From Halosimplex halophilum (lineage in GTDB: Archaea; Halobacteriota; Halobacteria; Halobacteriales; Haloarculaceae), in the NCBI RefSeq assembly GCF_004698125.1, contig NZ_ML214297.1, positions 2,082,891 through 2,146,890 of the forward strand: a stretch of DNA of 64,000 nucleotides, given 5' to 3'. Of the stretch, positions 25,750 through 35,181 are shown in pieces. The position numbers and the translations under genes were made by a program. Numbering within the stretch: the stretch's first letter is position 1; each line of letters opens with the position of its first letter. The notes beneath the pieces were generated by a model. The model had not been told where the DNA came from. It searched no databases and was given only the letters and a program-made list of their open reading frames with translations.

Positions 25750-26081
25750 ACTGCAGCCGACAGCGAGCGGCGAACACCCTCGACGCGCTCGTGGTCGCTG
25801 AGCGACATACTCTCGCTCCGCTCGGGTAGAGGTCGCTCAGGCGACTCCCGGCGCGAGCGCGCCTCGCCCGTTCACTCCGCCAGGACCGCAACAGCGCCGC
25901 GACCGCCCCGCACAGCACCGCAACGGGCCACGAGCCTCCCCAGCCGATTCGCTCCTAGCGTCGCTCATCCCTCGCGCGCTGTCGTCGCGGCACGGAGGCC
26001 GCCAACGTCAGAGCAAGCTCTGACGGCCCATCGGAATCGCAAGCGATTCCGGGACGACAGCGCGCGCCGACCGCACTGCCC
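25750..26081 (-). repeat. Long dispersed intergenic repeat, copy B
   Basis: Lies in the 577-base gap between the membrane gene and the thermosome gene, reversed relative to copy A. Shared blocks: GGTGCGGTCGGCGCGCGC-like end (26060-26081), hairpin pair at 26006-26025 (CGTCAGAGC-AA-GCTCTGACG) and 26032-26051 (GGAATCGC-AA-GCGATTCC), core GAATCGGCTGGGGAGGCTCG (minus strand, near 25930-25952), GGAGTGAACGGGCGAGGCG, AGTCGCCTGAGCG, and one CGAGCGCGTCGAGGGTGTTC unit. It lacks the GTCTTCGTGAACTGTG block, which is replaced by the second hairpin. The rest of the gap, 26082-26200, is featureless apart from the thermosome promoter. Confidence 0.75.
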
Positions 26082-26200
26082 CCGGCCTCCCCGCCCGAAT
26101 CCGGTGGTGTCGCCCCGGCCACACTCATCGTATATAAACGCTTCCCGGGCGGGCGAGTGGTGACTCCTCACACACCGCTGGCGGTGGTTGTGGGGTTGGC

Positions 26201-26220
26201 TTGGAAAATTTTATATAGAA
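26201..26220 (+). promoter_or_regulatory. Thermosome promoter
   Basis: TTGGAAAATTTTATATAGAA: a strong AT-rich box with TTTTATATA at 26209-26217, about 34-42 bases before the ATG, leaving a leader of about 10 bases. The sequence just upstream of the TATA box would hold the TFB recognition element; haloarchaeal heat-shock cct promoters have this general form. Confidence 0.65.
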
Positions 26221-26250
26221 CCGCTAACGATGAATAGATGAAACTCAACC

Positions 26251-27828
26251 ATGTCATCTGGCCAGCGACGCATGGGTGGACAGCCGATGTTCATCCTCAA
26301 CGAGGACAGTGAACGCACGCAAGGAAAAGACGCCCAGAGCTCCAACATCACGGCCGGGAAGGCCGTCAGCGAGTCCGTCCGGACCACACTCGGTCCGCGC
26401 GGTATGGACAAGATGCTCGTCTCGGACAGCGGCGACGTCGTCATCACCAACGACGGCGCGACCATCCTGGACGAGATGGACATCGAGCACCCGGCCGCCC
26501 AGATGATCTCCGAGGTCGCCGAGACCCAGGAGAGCGAGGTCGGCGACGGCACGACCACGGCGGCGGTGCTCGCCGGCGAACTGCTCAGCCAGGCCGAGGA
26601 CCTGCTCGACGACGACGTACACCCGACGACCATCGTCGAGGGGTACTACGAGGCCCTCTCGATGGCCCACGAGGCCGTCGACGAGATCAAGCTCGACGAG
26701 GAGCTCGACGACGACCTGCTGGAGACGGTCGCCAAGTCCAGCATGACCGGCAAGGGCACCGGCGACGTCTCCGCCGAACGGCTCGCCGAAGTCGTCGTCG
26801 ACGCCGTCCGCCGCGTCGAGAGCGACGGCGGCGTCGTCCGCGACAACATCTCCGTCTACACGCAGACGGGTTCGTCCTCGTCGGCCACCCGTCTGGTCGA
26901 CGGCGTCCTCGTCGACGAGGAGCCGGTCCACGACAACATGCCGCGCAGCTTCGAGGACCCGCAGATCGCCTTCGTCAACGACGACATCGAGGTCCGCGAG
27001 GCCTCCATCGACGCCGAGTACAACGTCTCCAGCGTCGACGACCTCAACACCGCCATCGAGGCCGAGGAGAACGAACTCCGCGGCTACGCCGAGCACGTCC
27101 TCGACCTCGGCGTCGACGTGCTGTTCGTCGACGGCGACGTGGCCGACCAGGTCGCCGCCATCCTCGCCAAGAACGGCGTCGCCGCCTTCGAGGTCGGCGA
27201 CGACGAGGGCGAGGAGCTCGCCCACGCGACCGGCCTCTCGCGGGCCGCCGGCGTCCAGGAGCTGGAGGCCGACGACCTGGGCTCGGCCGGCTCCATCGGC
27301 GTCGAGAAGTTCGGCGACGAGTACGTCACCTTCGTCGAGGACGGCGCGGCCGGCCAGTCGGTCACCGTCTTCGCCCGCGGGGGCACCGAGCACGTCACCG
27401 ACGAACTCGAGCGCGTCCTCGGCGACGCGCTGGACGTGGTGACCGCCGCGCTCGACCAGGGCGGCGTCGTCCCCGGCGCCGGCGCCACCGAGATCGCCGT
27501 CGCCGACCACATCCGCAGCGAGGCCGCCAGCGTCGAGGGCCGCAAGCAGCTGGCCGTCGAGGCCTTCGCCGACGCCGTCGACGTGCTCCCGCGCACGCTC
27601 GCGGAGAACACCGGCATGGACCCCATCGACGCCTTGGTCGACCTCCGCGCCGAGTACGAGAGCGAGGGCATCGCCGGCATCATCTCCGAGGGCCAGACCG
27701 GCGTCATCGACGACCCCGTCGAGCTGGGCGTCCTCGACCCCGTCGCCGTCAAGCACGAGGCCGTCGAGTCCGCCGCCGAGGCCGCGACGATGATCGTCCG
27801 CATCGACGACGTCATCTCCGCGAGCTAG
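26251..27828 (+). CDS. Thermosome (group II chaperonin) subunit, Cct3-like
   Basis: 525 residues. ATP-driven protein-folding ring subunit. Motifs: [43 protein letters not shown] (ATP-binding), and [15 protein letters not shown], all canonical. The C-terminus ends [11 protein letters not shown] with no Gly-Gly-Met tail; in Haloferax the third chaperonin subunit (Cct3, also about 524 residues) likewise lacks the tail, while Cct1 and Cct2 have it, so this is probably a Cct3-like subunit. Strong promoter upstream. ATG chosen because the nearby ATG at 26238 is in another frame. Confidence 0.95.
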   Translation: MSSGQRRMGGQPMFILNEDSERTQGKDAQSSNITAGKAVSESVRTTLGPRGMDKMLVSDSGDVVITNDGATILDEMDIEHPAAQMISEVAETQESEVGDGTTTAAVLAGELLSQAEDLLDDDVHPTTIVEGYYEALSMAHEAVDEIKLDEELDDDLLETVAKSSMTGKGTGDVSAERLAEVVVDAVRRVESDGGVVRDNISVYTQTGSSSSATRLVDGVLVDEEPVHDNMPRSFEDPQIAFVNDDIEVREASIDAEYNVSSVDDLNTAIEAEENELRGYAEHVLDLGVDVLFVDGDVADQVAAILAKNGVAAFEVGDDEGEELAHATGLSRAAGVQELEADDLGSAGSIGVEKFGDEYVTFVEDGAAGQSVTVFARGGTEHVTDELERVLGDALDVVTAALDQGGVVPGAGATEIAVADHIRSEAASVEGRKQLAVEAFADAVDVLPRTLAENTGMDPIDALVDLRAEYESEGIAGIISEGQTGVIDDPVELGVLDPVAVKHEAVESAAEAATMIVRIDDVISAS

Positions 27829-27986
27829 GGCCGACCACGGGACGCTCGCCGTCCGGCTCCCGAATCCGCGAATTCTTTCGCCGCCCGATCCCGCCGGACA
27901 GCGGCGCAGCCGCCCGCCGTTCCCGTCCGCCCCCGGGACCACCGGCGCCACCTTCAACGGGCTGAGACTCGAACGCCGACCCAGTC

Positions 27987-29333
27987 GTGTCCGGAGCACA
28001 ACTCGGGCTGAAAGAGAGCGTGTCGATGGCGCTGGGCGGGATGATCGGCGGCGGGATCTACGCCGTCCTCGGCGTCGTCACCGGCATCACCGGCCCGGCC
28101 ACCTGGGCGGCGTTCGCGCTGGCGGGCCTGGTCGCCGGCTGCGCGGGCTACTCCTACAACGCCCTCAACGACATCGACGACGACAACCAGGGCGGGTCGG
28201 TCTCGTTCGTCCAGTCGTTCGTCGGCAACTCGACGCTGGCGGGGATGGTCGGCTGGACGCTCCTGTTCGGTTACGTCGGGTCGATGGCGATGTACGCCTT
28301 CGCCTTCGGCGAGTTCACGGTCGCGCTCCGGGGGGTGCCCGACTCGGTCGCGGCGGTCCCGCTGCGACCGGTCGTCTCCGTGCTCGCCGTCGCCGGGTTC
28401 GTCGGGCTGAACCTGCTGGGCGCACAGGCGACCGGCAGCGCCGAGAACGTCCTCGTCGCGGCGAAGGTGGGCGTCCTCGTCGCGTTCGGCGTCGGCGGCG
28501 TCGCCTACGTCGCCACCGGGGCGAGCGGCGCGGCGCTCTCGCTCGGCCTCTCCCGGCTCACCTCCTTCGGCCCGGTCGTCGCCGCGGCGGTCTCGTTCGT
28601 CGCCTTCCAGGGGTGGCAGCTACTCTTTTACGACCAGGAGCGCATCGAGGACCCGGTCGAGACGATCAGGAAGGCGGTGTACGTCTCCGTCCCGGTCGCG
28701 GTGGCCGTCTACGCGCTGGTCGCGGTCGTCACCATCGCGCTGGCGCCCGAGGCGCTGCGCTCGCATCCCCACACCGCGCTGGTCGACGCCGCCGGCGCGA
28801 TCGCCGAGCCGCTGGGCCTGCGCCGGGCGGGGATGCTCGCCATCTCGCTGTCGGCGCTGTTCTCGACCGGGTCGGCCATCAACGCGACGCTATTCTCGAC
28901 GGGCCACTTCGCGAAGGGGATGCTCTCCGACGACCTGCTGCCCGACCGGATCGGCGACTCGGCGGCCGAGGGGATCCCGACCCGGACGCTCCTGCTCCTG
29001 GGCGTCGTCACGGCGGCGTTCGCGGCGGTCGGGAGCCTCGGCGGGATCACCTCCTTCGCCTCGGTCGCCTTCCTCGTCGTCTTCGGGTCGATGAGCTACC
29101 TCGCGCTCCGGGAGCGGGACCGCGACCGGGTCAACCCCGTCCCGCCCGCGGTCGGGCTGGTCGGCACCGCCGCGTTCCTGCCGCTGCTGTTCTGGCACCT
29201 CTTCACGAACCAGCGCCACACCTTCTACGTCGTGGTCGTCCTCGCGGTCGTCGCCGTCACCGTCGAGTTGCTCTACTTCGAACGGGACGCCATCGAGGAG
29301 GAGGTCGAGTCGGTCGGCCCCGACTTCGTCTGA
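27987..29333 (+). CDS. APC-superfamily amino acid permease
   Basis: 448 residues, about 12 membrane segments. The first-helix motif LGLKESVSMALGGMIGGGIYAVLG with the broken-helix Gly-rich substrate site is diagnostic; VAFQGWQLLFYDQERIEDP matches helix 6-7. Probably a cation- or exchange-driven amino acid transporter; substrate unknown. GTG start. It lacks the C-terminal universal-stress-protein domain found on some haloarchaeal APC permeases. Confidence 0.88.
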   Translation: MSGAQLGLKESVSMALGGMIGGGIYAVLGVVTGITGPATWAAFALAGLVAGCAGYSYNALNDIDDDNQGGSVSFVQSFVGNSTLAGMVGWTLLFGYVGSMAMYAFAFGEFTVALRGVPDSVAAVPLRPVVSVLAVAGFVGLNLLGAQATGSAENVLVAAKVGVLVAFGVGGVAYVATGASGAALSLGLSRLTSFGPVVAAAVSFVAFQGWQLLFYDQERIEDPVETIRKAVYVSVPVAVAVYALVAVVTIALAPEALRSHPHTALVDAAGAIAEPLGLRRAGMLAISLSALFSTGSAINATLFSTGHFAKGMLSDDLLPDRIGDSAAEGIPTRTLLLLGVVTAAFAAVGSLGGITSFASVAFLVVFGSMSYLALRERDRDRVNPVPPAVGLVGTAAFLPLLFWHLFTNQRHTFYVVVVLAVVAVTVELLYFERDAIEEEVESVGPDFV

Positions 29334-29450
29334 CCGCCGGGCACTCCCCGGGCCGGGTCGACGCGGCGGCGCCCGCGAGCGGGCCACCTAAGAGTGGGTT
29401 GCGAACGCCGGACACCGACCCAAGTGGCGCCGCTCCGAGTGGGGGCGTGT

Positions 29451-30107
29451 ATGTCCGACGACAAACCCCACGCCGGCGGAAGCATCGAACCCGGAGACAC
29501 CTCGCAGCGAGTGGGCGTGACGACCCTCGAGGAGCGGGGCCTCGACGTGGACGAACTGATCGACAAGCTGAAAGCCGCCGCGGGCGCCGAGTTCACGACC
29601 TACTACTACTACACCAACCTCCGGATGCACCTCGCCGGCCACGAGGACTACAAGGAGATCACCGAGGACGCCCGCCTGGAGGACCGCGCGCACTTCGAAC
29701 TCGTCGCGCCGCGGATCTACGAGCTCGGCGGCGCCCTGCCCAACGACATCCGCGAGTTCGCGAACGGCGCGTCCTGTCCCGACGCCGAACTCCCGGTCCC
29801 CTACGAGGGCGACATCCCCGACACCGAGGACCTGACTGCCGAGGACACCCTCGAAGTCCTGCTGGAGGCCGAGCGGTGCGCGATCCGCACGTGGAACGAG
29901 ATCTGTGACATGACCGAGGGCAAGGACCGCCGGACCTTCGACATGGCCCAGCGGATCCTCCAGGAGGAGATCGAACACGAGGCGTGGTTCGTCGAGCTCC
30001 TCTCGATGGAGCGCGACGGCGAGATCAACCCCGCCGGCCACTTCGTCCGGGGCGAGCCGGGCGAGGCGCCCTACTCGACGAACCGCCGGATCAACGACAG
30101 CGCCTGA
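29451..30107 (+). CDS. Ferritin-superfamily DPSL (Dps-like thioferritin) protein
   Basis: 218 residues. Four-helix diiron protein that oxidises iron with peroxide and protects DNA. Iron-ligand motifs: [16 protein letters not shown] (Glu), EDRAHFELV (Glu/His), [16 protein letters not shown] (Glu) and [15 protein letters not shown] (Glu-x-x-His). The two Cys near the third helix and one in NGASCPD suggest the thioferritin subtype (DPSL), which keeps a Cys pair beside the iron site. The N-terminus has a 30-residue extension. ATG start; the ferredoxin gene follows 80 bases later on the same strand. Confidence 0.88.
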   Translation: MSDDKPHAGGSIEPGDTSQRVGVTTLEERGLDVDELIDKLKAAAGAEFTTYYYYTNLRMHLAGHEDYKEITEDARLEDRAHFELVAPRIYELGGALPNDIREFANGASCPDAELPVPYEGDIPDTEDLTAEDTLEVLLEAERCAIRTWNEICDMTEGKDRRTFDMAQRILQEEIEHEAWFVELLSMERDGEINPAGHFVRGEPGEAPYSTNRRINDSA

Positions 30108-30187
30108 GCGACCGACGGTCCACGGCGGTCCCACTGCCCCTCCACGGCGGCCGCCACCCTCAACGGTGTGCGGGCCCAACCGTGCCC

Positions 30188-30547
30188 GTGACCACCTATT
30201 CGGTCGAGATCGAGGTGCCGGACGAACACGACATCGAGGGCGTCGACCCCGGCGGGAGCGTCACCGTCGAGGTCGACGAGTCGGAGTACGTCCTGGCGGC
30301 CGCCCGCGACCAGGGGGTCTGGCTGCCTGCCTTCTGCCAGCAGGGGTGGTGTACGACCTGCGCGGCCGAGGTGCTGGACGGCGACCTGGACCACAGCGAC
30401 GCGAAGCGGTACTACGCCGTCGACGCACAGGCGGGGTTCGCGCTCACCTGCGTCGCGACGCCCCGCTCGGACCTGCGGCTGCGCGCCTGCGCGGAGATCG
30501 CGATGAAGGAACACCGCGAGGCCAACGGGCTGCAGCCGACGCCGTAG
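30188..30547 (+). CDS. Plant-type [2Fe-2S] ferredoxin
   Basis: About 119 residues. Cluster ligands in CQQGWCTTC (C-x4-C-x2-C) plus the distal C in FALTCVATP. Preceding VDESEYVLAAARDQGVWLPAF is the classic beta-grasp. Start is GTG at 30188 or the GTG two codons earlier at 30182; neither has a decisive signal. A one-electron carrier; its position after the DPSL gene suggests a role in redox or iron handling, which is inference. Confidence 0.85.
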   Translation: MTTYSVEIEVPDEHDIEGVDPGGSVTVEVDESEYVLAAARDQGVWLPAFCQQGWCTTCAAEVLDGDLDHSDAKRYYAVDAQAGFALTCVATPRSDLRLRACAEIAMKEHREANGLQPTP

Positions 30548-30569
30548 GTCGGCCCCCGGAGCCGCCGGT

Positions 30570-31109
30570 TCAGCCGTCCTCTTCGGCTTCCCACCGCTCG
30601 GACACGTCGTCCTTGGCGACGGTCTGGAGGCGCTGGACGCCGCTGAACTCGTCGATCACGTCGGCGACCACGTCGGGGACGCGGTCGGTCCAGGTGTCGT
30701 CGGCGAGCATCCGCGCGCGGATGTCGCTGCCCTCCAGGCGCTCGCGGTCGAACATCGGCGACTGGCGCACCTCGATGCCCCGCTCCTCGAACAGCTGGAC
30801 GACGAGGGGATTGTTCGAGTAGGCCACGTCGAAGCTCGGCGACATGCTCTGGATGTGGCTGACCCAGACGGCGTTGCGGTCGATGTCCTCGATGGGGACG
30901 ACGTAGGTCGGCACGTCCACGTCCTGGACGGCCTTGCTCACCATCATCACGCGCTCGCCCGCGGTGAAGGGGTTGCGGACCGTGTGGGAGGCGTCCGCGC
31001 TGCCGATACCGAGGACGAGTTCGTCCACTTCGTCGACGATGTGCTCGACCATCGCCCGGTGGCCGTTGTGAAACGGCTGGAAGCGCCCGATGTAGAACCC
31101 GCGCGTCAT
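30570..31109 (-). CDS. nadM: Nicotinamide-nucleotide adenylyltransferase, archaeal type
   Basis: 179 residues starting MTRGFYIGRFQPFHNGHRAM. Joins NMN (or nicotinate mononucleotide) and ATP to form NAD+. The HxGH-type motif (FHNGH) and the C-terminal EGSDIRARML, in the place of the ISTxxR motif, are seen. Length typical. The open frame extends far upstream, but homology begins at this ATG. It converges with the ferredoxin gene and is divergent from lonB. Confidence 0.94.
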   Translation of the reverse strand: MTRGFYIGRFQPFHNGHRAMVEHIVDEVDELVLGIGSADASHTVRNPFTAGERVMMVSKAVQDVDVPTYVVPIEDIDRNAVWVSHIQSMSPSFDVAYSNNPLVVQLFEERGIEVRQSPMFDRERLEGSDIRARMLADDTWTDRVPDVVADVIDEFSGVQRLQTVAKDDVSERWEAEEDG

Positions 31110-31457
31110 ACCCCACGGTGTGCGGAGCGGCCACATTAACCCCCGTGTCTCGCCGGCCGACCCGCGCGTGCCGACCCCGCCCGGACGACGCCGGCCGACG
31201 AGCCCGACCGACGGCGAGCAGTACTGGTCGGCCGACCGGCGGCATCGACGGACGAGCGCCGCTGACCGGCCGGCGCTCACCCGTCGTGTGCCACATCTAG
31301 ACACACCCTGATTTTTTGAGTCCGACCGGTAGGCGGCGTGTACCCCGAAGTCGCCGATACCGCTCACGTCCGGCGGTTTGAGGGCGTTATCGGGACGCGT
31401 CAGGGGAGAAAGTATATCAATAAACAGCCCTTGGCTTCTGATGTCAGAATCGTTTAT
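31110..31457. other. Intergenic region between nadM and lonB (348 bases)
   Basis: Divergent promoter region. Contains an isolated T-run TGATTTTTTGAG at 31309-31320 and, nearer lonB, AAAGTATATCAATAAACAG at 31409-31427, a likely lonB TATA box giving a leader of about 20 bases. No gene or repeat copy seen. Confidence 0.5.
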
Positions 31458-33620
31458 ATGAGTGAGAATATCGACACCGACGATCCGTCCGCCGAGGAGG
31501 CGGACGAGACCGAGGAGGTCGGCGTGGCCGACGAGGCGCCGGACTCCGCCCCCGACGAGCGAGGGGAGGAGCCGGGGTCGCCGGGCGACGCCGAGGGCGG
31601 CGACGAGCCTGCCGCCGACGAGTCCGGGAGCGGCGGGACGGTCCAGGTCGAGGACGACGAGGCCGGGGACGACGACCTCGGCAGCGCCGTCGAGATCGAC
31701 GCCGACGAGGCCGTCGTCGAGAACGCCGACGAGGACCTGCTCGGGGGACTCGACGTCGAGACCACCGCCGACATCGAGGTGCCCGACCGGCTGGTCGACC
31801 AGGTCATCGGACAGGACCACGCCCGCGACGTGGTGCTGAAGGCGGCCAAGCAGCGCCGCCACGTGATGATGATCGGCTCGCCCGGGACGGGCAAGTCGAT
31901 GCTGGCGAAGGCGATGAGCCAGCTGCTCCCCAAGGAGGAGCTGCAGGACGTGCTCGTCTACCACAACCCCGACGACGGCAACGAGCCTAAGATCCGCACC
32001 GTGCCGGCGGGGAAGGGCGAACAGATCGTCGACGCGCACAAGGAGGAGGCGCGCAAGCGCAACCAGATGCGGTCGTTCCTGATGTGGATCATCATCGCGA
32101 TCATCATCGGGTACGCGCTGCTCATCCAGGGCTCCGTCCTGCTGGGCATCCTCGCGGCCGGCGTCGTCTATCTCGCCTTCCGCTACGGCTCGCGGGGCAA
32201 CGACGCGATGATCCCGAACCTGCTGGTCAACAACGCCAACCAGCAGACCGCCCCCTTCGAGGACGCCACCGGCGCCCACGCCGGTGCGCTGCTGGGCGAC
32301 GTGCGCCACGACCCGTTCCAGTCCGGCGGCATGGAGACGCCCAGCCACGACCGCGTCGAGGCCGGCGCCATCCACAAGGCCAACAAGGGCGTGCTGTTCG
32401 TCGACGAGATCAACACGCTCGACATCCGCAGCCAGCAGAAGCTGATGACGGCCATCCAGGAGGGCGAGTTCTCCATCACGGGCCAGTCCGAGCGCTCCTC
32501 GGGCGCGATGGTCCAGACCGAACCCGTCCCGACCGACTTCATCATGGTCGCGGCCGGCAACCTCGACGCCATGGAGAACATGCACCCCGCCCTGCGCTCG
32601 CGCATCAAGGGCTACGGGTACGAGGTGTACATGGACGACACCATCGAGGACGACGCCGAGATGCGCCGGAAGTACGCCCGCTTCGTCGCCCAGGAGGTCG
32701 AGAAGGACGGCCGCCTGCCCCACTTCGACGAGGAGGCCGTCGAGGAGGTCATCCTCGAGGCCCGTCGCCGCTCGGGCCGCAAGGGCCACCTCTCGCTGAA
32801 GCTGCGCGACCTCGGTGGGCTGGTCCGCGTCGCGGGCGACATCGCCCGCGCCGAGGACAAGGAGTTCACCGAGCGCGAGGACGTGCTCCAGGCCAAGCGC
32901 CGCTCCCGCTCGATCGAACAGCAGCTCGCGGACAACTACATCGAACGGCGCAAGGACTACGAGCTGACCGTCAACGAGGGCGACGTGGTCGGCCGCGTCA
33001 ACGGCCTCGCGGTCATGGGCGAGGACAGCGGGATCGTCCTCCCGGTCATGGCCGAGGTCACGCCCTCGCAGGGCCCGGGCGAAGTGATCGCCACGGGGCA
33101 GCTCCAGGAGATGGCCGAGGAGGCGGTCCAGAACGTCTCGGCCATCATCAAGAAGTTCAGCGACGAGGACATCTCCGAGAAGGACGTCCACATCCAGTTC
33201 GTGCAGGCCGGCGAGGGCGGCGTCGACGGCGACTCCGCCTCGATCACCGTCGCCACGGCGGTCATCTCCGCGCTGGAGGACGTGCCCGTCGAGCAGAACC
33301 TCGCGATGACCGGCTCGCTGTCCGTCCGGGGCGACGTGCTCCCGGTCGGCGGCGTCACCCACAAGATCGAGGCCGCCGCGAAGTCCGGCCTCGACACGGT
33401 CATCATCCCGAAGGCCAACGAGCAGGACGTGATGATCGAGGACGAGTTCAAAGACGAGATCGAGATCGTCCCCGTCCAGCACATCTCCGAGGTGCTGGAG
33501 GTCGCGCTGGCCGGCGAGCCCGAGAAGGACTCGCTGGTCGACCGCCTCAAGTCCATCACGGGCAAGGCGCTCGAACAGCGCGAGGTCGGCCAGACCGGCG
33601 GCTCGCCGAGCCCGCAGTAA
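31458..33620 (+). CDS. lonB: Membrane-anchored ATP-dependent Lon protease (LonB)
   Basis: 720 residues. Degrades misfolded and regulatory proteins, and in haloarchaea controls carotenoid and lipid synthesis enzymes. An acidic N-terminal tail of about 95 residues is followed by the AAA+ domain: Walker A GSPGTGKS (Lys146), two membrane helices inserted between Walker A and B (about residues 208-242), and Walker B VLFVDEIN (Asp316-Glu317). The protease domain has catalytic Ser593 (DGDSAS) and Lys636 (GGVTHK), 43 residues apart as in bacterial Lon. An earlier open stretch from 31338 is rejected in favour of ATG MSENIDTDD. Confidence 0.96.
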   Translation: MSENIDTDDPSAEEADETEEVGVADEAPDSAPDERGEEPGSPGDAEGGDEPAADESGSGGTVQVEDDEAGDDDLGSAVEIDADEAVVENADEDLLGGLDVETTADIEVPDRLVDQVIGQDHARDVVLKAAKQRRHVMMIGSPGTGKSMLAKAMSQLLPKEELQDVLVYHNPDDGNEPKIRTVPAGKGEQIVDAHKEEARKRNQMRSFLMWIIIAIIIGYALLIQGSVLLGILAAGVVYLAFRYGSRGNDAMIPNLLVNNANQQTAPFEDATGAHAGALLGDVRHDPFQSGGMETPSHDRVEAGAIHKANKGVLFVDEINTLDIRSQQKLMTAIQEGEFSITGQSERSSGAMVQTEPVPTDFIMVAAGNLDAMENMHPALRSRIKGYGYEVYMDDTIEDDAEMRRKYARFVAQEVEKDGRLPHFDEEAVEEVILEARRRSGRKGHLSLKLRDLGGLVRVAGDIARAEDKEFTEREDVLQAKRRSRSIEQQLADNYIERRKDYELTVNEGDVVGRVNGLAVMGEDSGIVLPVMAEVTPSQGPGEVIATGQLQEMAEEAVQNVSAIIKKFSDEDISEKDVHIQFVQAGEGGVDGDSASITVATAVISALEDVPVEQNLAMTGSLSVRGDVLPVGGVTHKIEAAAKSGLDTVIIPKANEQDVMIEDEFKDEIEIVPVQHISEVLEVALAGEPEKDSLVDRLKSITGKALEQREVGQTGGSPSPQ

Positions 33621-33707
33621 CCGCCCCTCGGCGACTCGACGGACCGCTGGAACCGCGAACCCGCTTTCTTCGAAACGACTTTCGACCGCCGAGTCCCAAC
33701 TCCGTGT

Positions 33708-34739
33708 GTGAGTCCCCCGCTCGCCGTCGCGCAGACCCTGCCCGCCCCCGAGACGGATCTGGCGGGGTTCGCCTGGCTCGTCGCCGCCGTCCTCGCGGGC
33801 TTTCTGATCCTCGCGCGGCTCTCGCAGGGGGTCGTCGACGGCGACGGGGACGACGGGGCGAGCAGTGACCACAGGGAGGATGCGACTCCCGAGCGGCCGC
33901 GTCCGGCGGGACGGTCAGGGTTCGACGGCCGCGACCCGGTCGCGACCGGACGGAACGCGGCAGGCGAACCCGACGACGGGGACGCCCAGGGTTCGTCGCC
34001 GGTCGCACACCCGCTGGCGCCCGACGGGGCGCTGGAACCGAACGGGGACGCGGACCGTCCCGGCACCGTCGAGGACGACCGGGCGAGGGAGCCGCTCGAA
34101 CCAGCGGTCGCGCACGACGCCCGGGAGGACCCGGCGATGTCGCCCGGACTCCTGCTTTTGAACGTGGCGCTCACGCAGGGGCTGTTCGGCGCGATCCTCG
34201 CTGGCGGCGCCTGGTACTTCGGCGTCCCGCTCGACGTGCTGGGGGTCAGCGGCGACCCCCTCTCGACGGGGCTCCCGGCGGTGGCGGTCGGCGTGGGCTT
34301 CGGTCTCGTCCTCTGGGTCGGCAACGAGCTCGCCTCGGGGCTGGCGGCGGCCTCGGGCGCCGACTACGACGAGGGGCTACGGGAGTTGCTCGCACCGGAG
34401 GGCGTCCGCGGCTGGGGACTGCTGCTGGGGGCGACGCTGCCGACCATCGCGGTCGTCGAGGAATTTATCTTTCGCGCGGCGGTCGTCGGCGCGGTGACGC
34501 CCGCGCTGGACGCCTCGCCGTGGCTGCTGGCGGTCGTCTCGTCGGCCGCGTTCGCGCTCGGCCACGGCGCCCAGGGCCGCGTGGGCGTCCTCGTCACCGG
34601 CGGCCTCGGCTTCGCGCTCGCGGCCGGGTTCGTCCTGACCGAGAGTCTCCTGATGGTGGTCGTCGCCCACTACCTCGTCAACGCCCTGGAGTTTCTCGTC
34701 CACGAGGGACTCGGCCTGCCCGACCCCGTCTGGTCGTGA
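33708..34739 (+). CDS. CPBP-family intramembrane metalloprotease
   Basis: 343 residues, about eight membrane segments. After one N-terminal segment and a disordered acidic loop of about 90 residues, the CPBP (CAAX prenyl protease 2/bacteriocin-processing) domain shows EEFIFRAAVVG (motif 1, Glu-Glu-x-x-x-Arg), FALGHGAQG (motif 2 His) and HYLVNALEFLVHE (motif 3 His/Asn). GTG start. It follows lonB by 87 bases on the same strand. Substrates unknown. Confidence 0.87.
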   Translation: MSPPLAVAQTLPAPETDLAGFAWLVAAVLAGFLILARLSQGVVDGDGDDGASSDHREDATPERPRPAGRSGFDGRDPVATGRNAAGEPDDGDAQGSSPVAHPLAPDGALEPNGDADRPGTVEDDRAREPLEPAVAHDAREDPAMSPGLLLLNVALTQGLFGAILAGGAWYFGVPLDVLGVSGDPLSTGLPAVAVGVGFGLVLWVGNELASGLAAASGADYDEGLRELLAPEGVRGWGLLLGATLPTIAVVEEFIFRAAVVGAVTPALDASPWLLAVVSSAAFALGHGAQGRVGVLVTGGLGFALAAGFVLTESLLMVVVAHYLVNALEFLVHEGLGLPDPVWS

Positions 34740-34782
34740 GCGGTGCGGTGGCGTTTTCTGACAGCCGTTCGATCGGTCGCGC

Positions 34783-35181
34783 ATGAACGTCGACGACGCG
34801 TTCGTCCGTCGCGCGACCCTCGCGGGCTGGGCGCTGCTCGCGGTCGGCTGGTTCGCGGTGGCCGTGACCGACTCGACCGGCGACCTCGCGTTCGCGCCGG
34901 CCGACCTCGCGGTCGGACTGGCGCTCGTCCTCGGGGGCGTCGGCGCGGTGGCCGTCGCCGGGACGGACGCGCAGGCGCGTCTGCTCGCCGGGGGCCTGCT
35001 CGTCGCCGGCGGGACCGCGCTCGTGGCCTCGACGGTCGTTTCCGGGCGGGTGCCTGCCGGCGCCGGGTGGTCGCCGGTCACCGCGGAGACGCTCTCGCTG
35101 CTGTCGGACCTCGCCATCCTCGCGGCGATGCTGCTGGTCCTCGCGAACTGGAGCGACGACGCGGACGGGGCCGCGGCCTGA
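34783..35181 (+). CDS. Hypothetical four-helix membrane protein
   Basis: 132 residues with about four hydrophobic segments (LAGWALLAVGWFAVAV, LAVGLALVLGGVGAVAV, LLAGGLLVAGGTALVAS, LSLLSDLAILAAMLLVLA). No function recognised. Follows the CPBP gene by 43 bases on the same strand and abuts, tail to tail, the MGMT-like gene. Confidence 0.7.
   Translation: MNVDDAFVRRATLAGWALLAVGWFAVAVTDSTGDLAFAPADLAVGLALVLGGVGAVAVAGTDAQARLLAGGLLVAGGTALVASTVVSGRVPAGAGWSPVTAETLSLLSDLAILAAMLLVLANWSDDADGAAA

Noticed and set aside
31110-33872. Minus-strand open frame continuing upstream of nadM across lonB
   Set aside because: Only the last 179 residues are NadM; the rest is antisense to lonB, which has full catalytic motifs.
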